Source: Amphibiibacter pelophylacis (GTDB lineage: Bacteria; Pseudomonadota; Gammaproteobacteria; Burkholderiales; Burkholderiaceae_C). From it: a stretch of DNA of 64,000 bases. A program made the translations under genes and the position numbers. Positions 9,928 to 16,760 of the stretch are shown in pieces. The stretch's first letter is position 1. Every line of letters starts with the position of its first letter. Below the pieces are notes generated by a model, which did not search any database, was not told the DNA's origin, and was given only the letters and a program-made list of their open reading frames with translations. The stretch covers positions 22,480 through 86,479 of the forward strand of contig NZ_JAWDIE010000014.1 in the NCBI RefSeq assembly GCF_037688875.1, read 5' to 3'.

Positions 9928-11337
9928 TCAGGCGTAGCGGTTCAGTGCGGCCAGCTGCGTCGTGACATAGCTTTGCAGCGCATTGTTCTTGGACGCAATC
10001 GTGTCCAGACGCTGGAACTGGGTCTGCAGACGGGCGGCATTGCTGTCAGCCCGCTCGGTGACTTTGTCCTGATTGGCCTGGTTGCTTTTGATCAGCTTGT
10101 TCAGCCCTTCGGTGCGGTTGTCCAGCAGCCCGCCGGTGTCCAGAACGGCTTTGGTGGTCTGGGCCATGCGCGCCATGATGCCGATGCCATTGCCGTTGGC
10201 ATCACCGGCCGTCGAGAAGGCCTTCTGCAGTGCGGCCGGGTTGTCCTGGAGCGCCTTGGTGAATTTGCTTTTGTCCAGGCTGAGCACGCCGTCGCTGCCG
10301 ACCGACAGGCCAAAGCTGCTGGCCAGCTGCAGGCTGCCGTCGATGGTGGTGCCGCCTGTCAGCGCCTGGCGCATCTGGCGCTGCAGGCCAATGGTGGCCG
10401 AATCGCCCTGCAGGGCACCGCCTTTTTTGGTGGCCGCGTCGTATTTGGTCTGGTCTTTTACAAATTTCGAGTAGTCGTTGTAGACCTTCACGAAGTTGTC
10501 CATGGCCTTCATCAGCTCGTCACTGCTGTTGGCCACGCTGACCTGCACGGGTTTGTTCGCTTCGGTGAGCGCGCTGACCGTGATGTCCACGTTCTGCATC
10601 ACGCTCTTGAAGGTGTTGCTGCTGCTGGTGACGGCCACGCCGTTGATGGTGGCTTTGGCGTCCTGGCCTTTGGCCGTTTCAGCCATCGCCGCCTGGCTGG
10701 CGCCAAAAGACATATTGAATGAGATGTTCGCCACCGCCGCCTTGCTGGCGCTGTTGTCGGTGATGTCCACCGAGAAGGTGTTGCTGGCGCCACCGTCGGC
10801 CGACTGGTAGACCAGGGTCTTGCCCTGTTCGCCGCTGATCACGGTGGCGGTGACGCCCGCCTTGGCGTCGTTGATCTTGCGCGCCACGGATTCCAGGCTG
10901 GCGCTGTCTGACCCCAGGTTCAGCGTCACCGGACTCTTGCTGCCCGACTTGATGGTGATTTCGCCCACGCTGAAGGTCTGGTCCTTGGCGATCAGGGCCG
11001 ACTGTGCGGTCTGCGGTTTGGCCAGCTGCTCGACCGAGACCGAGAAATTGCCCGGCACCGCGCCCGAACTGGACGTGACCTTGAGCGTTTTCTCATCGCT
11101 GCTGGTCGATGTGGTGTTGGCCCACAGCTCGGGCTTGCTCAGCGCCTGCGCGGCGTCGCGGATGTTGGTGACATAGCTCTTCATCAGCCCGACGCTGGAC
11201 AGCTGGGCATTGAGCTTGCTGGCCGTGGTCTGCAGCGGCTTGAGCGCCTGCAGATCCACCGCCCGCAGCTGGGAGATCATGCTGCTGACGTCCAGCCCCG
11301 AGCCGATGCCTGCGAATGAAAATGAACCGGTTGCCAT
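9928..11337 (-). CDS. fliD: Flagellar hook-associated protein 2 (filament cap)
   Basis: A 469-residue FliD that caps the flagellar filament and assists flagellin assembly outside the cell. The N-terminal FSFAGIGSGLDVSSMISQL and the C-terminal helical region (about residues 385-469, ending LDTIASKNNALQSYVTTQLAALN) are the two conserved ends. The Ser/Thr/Ala-rich middle is the variable exposed domain, with no Cys. The start is the ATG at 11337 with GGAGG upstream; an upstream in-frame ATG lacks this. No other flagellar gene lies in the window. A sigma-28 promoter precedes it, so it appears to be a stand-alone class 3 gene. Confidence 0.93.
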   Translation of the reverse strand: MATGSFSFAGIGSGLDVSSMISQLRAVDLQALKPLQTTASKLNAQLSSVGLMKSYVTNIRDAAQALSKPELWANTTSTSSDEKTLKVTSSSGAVPGNFSVSVEQLAKPQTAQSALIAKDQTFSVGEITIKSGSKSPVTLNLGSDSASLESVARKINDAKAGVTATVISGEQGKTLVYQSADGGASNTFSVDITDNSASKAAVANISFNMSFGASQAAMAETAKGQDAKATINGVAVTSSSNTFKSVMQNVDITVSALTEANKPVQVSVANSSDELMKAMDNFVKVYNDYSKFVKDQTKYDAATKKGGALQGDSATIGLQRQMRQALTGGTTIDGSLQLASSFGLSVGSDGVLSLDKSKFTKALQDNPAALQKAFSTAGDANGNGIGIMARMAQTTKAVLDTGGLLDNRTEGLNKLIKSNQANQDKVTERADSNAARLQTQFQRLDTIASKNNALQSYVTTQLAALNRYA

Positions 11338-11395
11338 GTCGCCCTCCAGGTGATTCTGTGATGGCGCTCCGTCCAAACGTGGAGCCCCTGGGCAG

Positions 11396-11422
11396 TTATC
11401 GGCGGCCGTTCGGCAGACTTGA
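11396..11422 (-). promoter_or_regulatory. Sigma-28 (FliA) promoter of fliD
   Basis: On the reverse strand TCAAGTCT, exactly 11 bp, then GCCGATAA. The -10 matches the sigma-28 consensus perfectly, the -35 closely follows TAAAGTTT, and the spacing is canonical. It lies about 58 bp upstream of the fliD ATG. Confidence 0.85.
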
Positions 11423-11445
11423 GGCCCCGGGCCGGGGGTAGATCG

Positions 11446-11476
11446 AAAAAAAACAGCGGCCGACTGGCCGCTGTTT
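11446..11476 (-). terminator. Rho-independent terminator of the NlpC/P60 gene
   Basis: On the reverse strand an 11-bp perfect stem (AAACAGCGGCC with GGCCGCTGTTT, loop AGTC) is followed by a run of T. It lies 20 nt after the stop of the NlpC/P60 gene and 24 nt before the fliD sigma-28 -35 box, insulating fliD from upstream transcription. Confidence 0.92.
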
Positions 11477-11496
11477 CGGGGGAGCAGACCGGCTCT

Positions 11497-12144
11497 TCAG
11501 CGCGACGCGAAGGCGGCGATGTCGTCCGGGGCCGAGGCTGAAGCGGTGCGCATCTGCGTGGCGCGGCGGGCGCCGTCAAAACGGGCGCTCCAGTAAGAGT
11601 TGGCGATGCGGTCCACGCGAACCACCGAACCCGTGCGCGGGCTGTGCACAAACTTGCCGTCACCCAGATAGATCCCGACGTGCGAGAAATCGCGGCGCAT
11701 GGTGTTGAAAAACACCAGATCGCCGGGCTGCAGGTCGCTGCGGTCGACTTTCAGGAAACCGGCGTAGTGGGCCTGCTCGGCGGCTGTGCGCGGAATGGTG
11801 ATGCCCAGGGTCTTCTCGAAGACATAGCGGGTGAAGCCGCTGCAGTCAAAGCCGCGCGCCGTGGTGCCGCCGTAGCGGTAGGGAACGCCCAGGTAATCCA
11901 GCGCGGTGTCGATCATGGACGAGGCCTTGTCGCGCAGGTTGCTGGTGATTTCGGCGGGGGAGATGTTCTGGATGATGTCGCCCAGGCTGTGCTGGCGGAG
12001 CATCTGCATCATGGCGTCGCCCTGATCGGGGGGCGGGCCACCTGCGCTGCCGTCAGCCGGAGCGGCGTGGGCTGCATGGATCGACAGGGCCAGACAGGCG
12101 CAGACAAGAAACTGGGGAGCAAAGCGGCGTGCGTGTGGGGGCAT
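11497..12144 (-). CDS. Exported NlpC/P60-family peptidoglycan endopeptidase
   Basis: A 215-residue protein with an N-terminal signal peptide (hydrophobic LVCACLALSIHAAHA) and a C-terminal NlpC/P60 domain from about residue 75. The catalytic Cys is in GFDCSGFTRYVF. The His is in FSHVGIYLGDGKFVHSP, and RYGG and PRTAAEQ are conserved around the site. It should cleave peptide cross-links of peptidoglycan in the periplasm. The start is the ATG at 12144; an upstream TTG overlaps the promoter region. A promoter with TTGCGA, 17 bp, TATACA lies just upstream, and a terminator follows, so it is a single-gene unit. Confidence 0.88.
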   Translation of the reverse strand: MPPHARRFAPQFLVCACLALSIHAAHAAPADGSAGGPPPDQGDAMMQMLRQHSLGDIIQNISPAEITSNLRDKASSMIDTALDYLGVPYRYGGTTARGFDCSGFTRYVFEKTLGITIPRTAAEQAHYAGFLKVDRSDLQPGDLVFFNTMRRDFSHVGIYLGDGKFVHSPRTGSVVRVDRIANSYWSARFDGARRATQMRTASASAPDDIAAFASR

Positions 12145-12155
12145 CGTCGTGTCGT

Positions 12156-12184
12156 TGTATAAAAGAGACAAAGCGGGATCGCAA
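12156..12184 (-). promoter_or_regulatory. Probable promoter of the NlpC/P60 gene
   Basis: On the reverse strand TTGCGA (12179-12184), 17 bp, TATACA (12156-12161), both partial matches to sigma-70 boxes. The -10 ends 12 nt before the ATG at 12144, so the leader would be almost absent. Confidence 0.4.
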
Positions 12185-12472
12185 AAACAGGCCGAAGGAT
12201 ACCGGTGGCCCGGCAGAGCGTCAAGGCTTTTTTCAGGGTTTTTTCAAAAGAATCAAACTCTTGGCGATGTTTCAGGACTTAAATCAGGGAAATCACCTAA
12301 ATCGGAAAAGGTGTTTTCGCCGCGTCGTGGCAGAACGCTGCAAGACTGAAATGAGGGTGTAAGCCCGGTCTGATCCAGCGGACTGGAGCGGTCCGGTTCG
12401 CCAGAATGGGTTGAAGATGCTCTGGCGTGCGCCAGAGCCACAAACCCCGCCTGAACCGGCCAAGGAACCCCC
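12185..12472 (+). other. Divergent intergenic region with inverted repeats
   Basis: No gene is seen between the NlpC/P60 promoter and the GvpU-like start. The stretch is AT-richer than its surroundings around 12230-12320. It holds a CACCT/AGGTG hairpin near 12292-12315. A near-palindrome lies at 12419-12438 (GCTCTGGCG, TG, CGCCAGAGC) about 35 bp before the GvpU-like start. It may be an operator; no clear sigma-70 promoter for the downstream gene is visible. Confidence 0.4.
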
Positions 12473-12814
12473 ATGAAAGACGCCCTGCTGATGACGCTGA
12501 TTGCTGCTGCCGAAATGGACAGGCCGCTGGAACAGGGCGTGACCCTGCTGGTCGACGGCTTCCTGGTGTCGGGCGAAATCGTCAGTTTTGCCCAGTACCT
12601 GCACCACAACAGCGCGGTCGAAGGCGTGGAGCGCTTCATCCAGCAGTCCGGCGGCAATGCCAGCCCGGCCGGGGCGCCCAACTTCATCCACCTGAAGAAT
12701 GCGCGCTTTTACACCGCCAGCGGCCAGTCGGTGCCCTCCGACGACGGCGTGTACTGGCGCGGCGCGGTCGAGGCCGTCAGCGGCTTTTCGTTTGGCGTGA
12801 TCCAGCTGGACTGA
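12473..12814 (+). CDS. GvpU-like protein (gas vesicle accessory family)
   Basis: A 113-residue soluble protein with no signal peptide. The N-terminal half, with GVTLLVDGFLVSGEIVS, and the C-terminal half, with FIHLKNARFY, VPSDDGVYWRGAVEAV and GFSFGVI, follow the pattern I remember for Bacillus GvpU (FIHLKNTKIY, FWRGKIAEVDGFFLG). In Bacillus this is a gas-vesicle-cluster gene. No gvpA or other gvp gene is present here, so gas-vesicle function is doubtful and the molecular role is unknown. The start is the ATG at 12473. The assignment rests on recalled family motifs and should be checked with a profile search. Confidence 0.7.
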   Translation: MKDALLMTLIAAAEMDRPLEQGVTLLVDGFLVSGEIVSFAQYLHHNSAVEGVERFIQQSGGNASPAGAPNFIHLKNARFYTASGQSVPSDDGVYWRGAVEAVSGFSFGVIQLD

Positions 12815-12839
12815 CTACGCCGGTGTGGCTGTGCGCCCT

Positions 12840-13976
12840 TCAGGCCAGCCCGGGCCAGACGCGCAGCAGCAGCCATCCCAGCAGCAGATTCAGACCCAGC
12901 AGCGGCACGGACCAGGCATGGAAAGCGCCCCAGCGGCCCTCCGCCCCCAGCTGGCGCAGGGCGATCAGATTGGCCAGCGAGCCCAGCACGAAGCCGTACC
13001 CCCCCACGTTGACGGCGTAGGCCAGCAGCGCGCCGGGCGGCTGGCTGTGCAGCAAGAGCATGGTTGCTGGCACGTTGCTGATGAGCTGCGACAGCCCCAC
13101 CGCGCCCAGATAGCGGACGGTTTCGCCCGCGCCGGCCAGTTCCGTCAGGGCGGTGTTGATCAGCGGCAGCGAGGCCAGCAGCTGGATGTCGATGAACATC
13201 AGCGCGAACACTGCCAGCAGCGGCCAGTCCACCTTGAGCAGCAGGCGCCAGCGCAGTGCCGCCAGCCCGGCCAGCGTCAGCGCCAGGCCCGCCAGCGGCT
13301 GCTGCAGGTGCAGCGCCAGCAGAAACAGCCCATACAGCGCGCAGGACAGGGCCAGCAGCGGCCGGTCCGTGGCGCTGCGCCCGGCGTCTGGCGCGGGCGC
13401 GCAGGGCTGGCCGGAGAACACGGCGGCCGTCAGCGCCAGCAGCGTGGCCAGGCTGGCCAGCGCCAGCGGTGCCATCTGGGCCACGAAGGCGGCGGGGCTC
13501 AGCCCCGACTGCTGCCACAGCAGGATGTTCTGCGGATTGCCGATGGGGCTGAGCAGCGATCCGGCGTTGACCGCCATGGCCTGGAAAATCACCAGCCGCG
13601 CCACAGGAAGGTCGGCGCGACCGCGCAGCGTCAGGGTCAGCGGCACGGTGATGAACAGGGCCACGTCGTTGGTCAGCACGGTGGACAGCGCCGCCGCCGC
13701 CAGCACCAGGAAGAGCGCCAGGCGGCGCGGACTGTCCAGGTGGTGCATCAGGCGCAGCGCCAGCGGGGCCAGCGCGCCGCTGGACTGCAGCCCCTGCGTC
13801 AGGGCCAGCAGGGCGGCCAGGGTGGCCAGCGTGGGCCAGTCTATGGCCTGCGGGTAGTTCAGCGCATCGTGCGGGTGCACCAGCGCCCAGAGCACGGCGG
13901 GCAGCAGCAGGGCCAGCAGAAAGCGCTCGCGTCGCAGGCGCTGCGCCAGACCCAGCACGGTCGTCAGAAGAGGCAT
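12840..13976 (-). CDS. ArsB/NhaD-type anion or ion permease (SLC13-like)
   Basis: A 378-residue integral membrane protein with about ten hydrophobic segments. The motif LTNDVALFITVPL and the re-entrant signature NAGSLLSPIGNPQNILLW are typical of the ArsB/NhaD/citrate superfamily of ion transporters. The substrate cannot be predicted. The start is the ATG at 13976; a TTG 18 bp upstream is possible, and neither has a strong Shine-Dalgarno. It ends 25 bp from the convergent GvpU-like gene and is divergent from the c-di-GMP protein pair. Confidence 0.8.
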   Translation of the reverse strand: MPLLTTVLGLAQRLRRERFLLALLLPAVLWALVHPHDALNYPQAIDWPTLATLAALLALTQGLQSSGALAPLALRLMHHLDSPRRLALFLVLAAAALSTVLTNDVALFITVPLTLTLRGRADLPVARLVIFQAMAVNAGSLLSPIGNPQNILLWQQSGLSPAAFVAQMAPLALASLATLLALTAAVFSGQPCAPAPDAGRSATDRPLLALSCALYGLFLLALHLQQPLAGLALTLAGLAALRWRLLLKVDWPLLAVFALMFIDIQLLASLPLINTALTELAGAGETVRYLGAVGLSQLISNVPATMLLLHSQPPGALLAYAVNVGGYGFVLGSLANLIALRQLGAEGRWGAFHAWSVPLLGLNLLLGWLLLRVWPGLA

Positions 13977-14032
13977 GGCGCCATTCCCGGGCAAAGGGCA
14001 GATTCTATCGGCGCGCTGCGCCAGGCGCTGAG

Positions 14033-14078
14033 CCGTGCCAGATCGAGTCAGCCCGCTGGGCCGTTAAATCTGGCACGG
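14033..14078. repeat. 11-bp inverted repeat in divergent promoter region
   Basis: CCGTGCCAGAT at 14033-14043 is matched perfectly by ATCTGGCACGG at 14068-14078, with 24 bases between that contain a smaller GCCC/GGGC hairpin. It lies between the permease and the c-di-GMP gene pair, where an operator for either unit would be expected. There is no T tract, so it is not a terminator. Confidence 0.6.
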
Positions 14079-14234
14079 ATTCATGGCCCGGAGACCACGG
14101 TTGCCGTGACAGAATCCCGTGACATTGGGTTATTCCGTGGCGAAAAAAGCAATATAGAAGGCAACAGGCCTGAGTGTCTGTCGCCCACAGCAGAGCCCTT
14201 CCGGCAGACCGATCCAGACAAGGCGCAGCAAGCG

Positions 14235-16760
14235 ATGAGACTCAAGGCGTGGTGGCAGTCCTGCCGTGAGCCCCTGCGGCGCACGGTGGGTCACAGTGCG
14301 CCACTGGCGGCCCTGGTGGTCACCAACGCGGCGCTGGCCTGGCTGGGTTTCAGCGTGATGGACGGCGCGCGCGCCTTCATTGCCGGGGAAAGCCAGTGGT
14401 CGCGCGCGCAGAAAGACGCTGTCTTTTACCTGGATGAGTACAACCGCAGCGGGCGGCCGCAGGATCTGGCGGCCTTTCGCACCGCCATTCACATTCCTGT
14501 CAGCGCCAGCCTGGCCAAGCGCGCCATGGATGCGCGCGAGCCTGATCTGGACGCGGCTGCGCGCCATTTCCGGGCGATGAATCTCTACCCGCCCGACGTG
14601 CCGCGCATGATCTGGCTTTACACGCACTTCCGCCACCTGTCGCTGCTGCGGCCGTCGGAGCAGCTCTGGCAGGAGGTGCTGCCGCAGCTGGAGGAGCTGG
14701 TTGCGCTGGCCGATGCCATGGAAGCCAGCGTGCGCCAGGGCCGGCATACGCCGCAGGCCATTGCGCGCTATGACCAGCGCGTGGCGGCGCTGCGCCAGAC
14801 CATGCAGCTGCTGGCGACGCGCTTTTCCGCCCGCCTCAACGAGGCCACGGTCACCGTAGAGAACGGCCTGCGCATCATGGTGCCGCTGCAGATCGTGCTG
14901 CTGCTGGCGGCGGGCATGTGGGCCTCGCTGGTGATGATCCGCCGCGGCTACGACAGCGAAAAAGACGTCATCGAAACCCAGCGGCGCTGGCGTTATGCGG
15001 TCGAGGGGGTCAACGACGCGGTCTGGGATCTGGATGTGGACGCCGGCGTGGCCCAGGTGTCGCGCCGCTGGTTCACCCAGCTGGGCTATCCCGATCCGGG
15101 GGTGGATTTCAGCGACGTGCTGCGCGAGCAGATGGTGGCCCACATCCATCCCGAAGACAGCCCCCGCGTGCTGGCCCAGATCGAGCGGCTGCGCACGGGG
15201 CCAGAGCTGAACGCCATCGAGTACGAGTTCCGCTACCGCTGCCGCGACGGCAGTTACCGCTGGATGCAGTCGCGCGTGTGGGTGATTTCGCGCCGTCCGG
15301 GCGGTGCGCTGGAGCGCCTGGTGGGCGTCAACAGCGACATCCACGACCGCCACGAGATCGAGCAGCGCCTGCGCCACATTGCCTATCACGACAGCCTGAC
15401 TGGTCTGCCCAACCGCCTGCACTTTGCCCGCGTGCTGGCCCAGCGTCTCGATGCGGCGCGCATTGGCGGGCTGAGCTTCGCTGTGCTGGCCATTGATCTG
15501 GACCGCTTCAAGGATGTCAACGAGGAGCACGGCCGCCGCGTCGGCGACGCGCTGCTGCAGCAGCTGATCGTGCGGCTGACGCCGCAGCTGGCCGCGCAGG
15601 ATGTGCTGTCCCGTGTGGCGGGCGACGAGTTTCGCGTCCTGCTGGCCGATGTCGATTCTCCCCAGCGCCTGCGCCAGCGCGTGGCGGCGCTGATGCAGCA
15701 GGTCGAGTCGCCGTTCCAGATCGATGGCCACGCGATCAGTCTGGGGATGTCGCTGGGTTCGGCAGTCTACCCGCGCGACAGCCACAGCGCCGACGAGCTG
15801 CTGGCCGACGTGGAATCGGCGCTGGCGCAGGCCAAGGCGCTGGGCCGGGGCCGCCACGAGGATTACAACCCCGTGCTGCAGCAGATGGTGCGCGAGCGCC
15901 GCCACCTGGCGGCCGACCTGCGCCGGGCGGTGGATGCGGGCGAGCTGTTTCTGGTCTACCAGCCCATCGTCCACCTGGCCAGCCAGCGCGTGCACAAGGC
16001 CGAGGTGCTGCTGCGCTGGAAGCACCCGCAGCGCGGCCTGATCAGCCCGGCCGAGTTCATCCCCGTGGCCGAGGAAACCGGCCTCATCCTGCCCATCGGG
16101 CAGTGGGTGCTGGAGCAGTCGGTGCGCGATCTGGCCGTGCTGCGCGCGGCGCTGGGCGACACCTTCCAGGTGTCGGTGAACAAATCGCCGCGCCAGTTCC
16201 TCAACGACGCCCGCCTGGCCGTGCCGCGCGAAAAAGCCGCGCTGGGCGAGCTGGCGGGCAGCAGCCTGTGCGTGGAAATCACCGAAAGCATGCTGATGGA
16301 AGCCAGCCCGGCGGTGAAGGACAAGTTCATGCAGCTGCGCGACATGGGCGTGCAGGTCTCGCTGGACGATTTTGGCACGGGCTATTCCTCGCTGGCTTAT
16401 CTGAAAATGTTTGACATCGATTACATCAAGATTGACCGCAGCTTTGTCAAAAACCTGGCGCCGGGCAGCAGCGACCAGGTGCTGTGCGAGGCCATGATCG
16501 TCATGGCGCACCGCCTGGGCGTGAAAGTGATCGCCGAAGGCGTCGAAGAAGCGCAGCAGCTGGCCGTGCTGGCCGAAGCGGGCTGCGATTACATCCAGGG
16601 CTTCCACTTCTGCCCGCCCGTCGTCCTGGCCGAGCTGGTCGACTGGGTGCGGCGCCACCACGGCGTGTCCGGCCCTGTCGCGGGCCCGGCCCCCGCACCG
16701 CTGCCTTTGACGTCTTCGCTGGCTGCGCTGCCCGCGCCGCTGAACGGGGTTGCGTCATGA
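14235..16760 (+). CDS. Membrane PAS-GGDEF-EAL cyclic-di-GMP protein 1
   Basis: An 841-residue inner-membrane signalling protein. Two membrane segments (about residues 20-42 and 215-235) enclose a periplasmic region of about 170 residues. A PAS_3-like domain follows (about 250-375), then GGDEF (about 380-550) and EAL (about 560-810). The GGDEF core reads AGDEF with DxDRFK upstream, so cyclase activity is possible; the RxxD inhibitory site is not seen. The EAL domain keeps E of EVLLRW, EITES, DDFGTGYSSL, KIDRSF and IAEGVE, so phosphodiesterase activity is likely. The start is the ATG at 14235; the longer frame upstream is the antisense of the permease. Its stop overlaps the next gene. Confidence 0.88.
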   Translation: MRLKAWWQSCREPLRRTVGHSAPLAALVVTNAALAWLGFSVMDGARAFIAGESQWSRAQKDAVFYLDEYNRSGRPQDLAAFRTAIHIPVSASLAKRAMDAREPDLDAAARHFRAMNLYPPDVPRMIWLYTHFRHLSLLRPSEQLWQEVLPQLEELVALADAMEASVRQGRHTPQAIARYDQRVAALRQTMQLLATRFSARLNEATVTVENGLRIMVPLQIVLLLAAGMWASLVMIRRGYDSEKDVIETQRRWRYAVEGVNDAVWDLDVDAGVAQVSRRWFTQLGYPDPGVDFSDVLREQMVAHIHPEDSPRVLAQIERLRTGPELNAIEYEFRYRCRDGSYRWMQSRVWVISRRPGGALERLVGVNSDIHDRHEIEQRLRHIAYHDSLTGLPNRLHFARVLAQRLDAARIGGLSFAVLAIDLDRFKDVNEEHGRRVGDALLQQLIVRLTPQLAAQDVLSRVAGDEFRVLLADVDSPQRLRQRVAALMQQVESPFQIDGHAISLGMSLGSAVYPRDSHSADELLADVESALAQAKALGRGRHEDYNPVLQQMVRERRHLAADLRRAVDAGELFLVYQPIVHLASQRVHKAEVLLRWKHPQRGLISPAEFIPVAEETGLILPIGQWVLEQSVRDLAVLRAALGDTFQVSVNKSPRQFLNDARLAVPREKAALGELAGSSLCVEITESMLMEASPAVKDKFMQLRDMGVQVSLDDFGTGYSSLAYLKMFDIDYIKIDRSFVKNLAPGSSDQVLCEAMIVMAHRLGVKVIAEGVEEAQQLAVLAEAGCDYIQGFHFCPPVVLAELVDWVRRHHGVSGPVAGPAPAPLPLTSSLAALPAPLNGVAS

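Noticed and set aside
14071..14087. TGGCACGGATTCATGGC as a sigma-54 promoter
   Set aside because: The GG and GC elements are not at the required 10-bp spacing; the GC falls two bases too late.
12825..14234. Upstream extension of the first c-di-GMP protein frame
   Set aside because: This stretch is antisense to the permease; its product is Gln/Arg-rich without domains. The protein begins at 14235.
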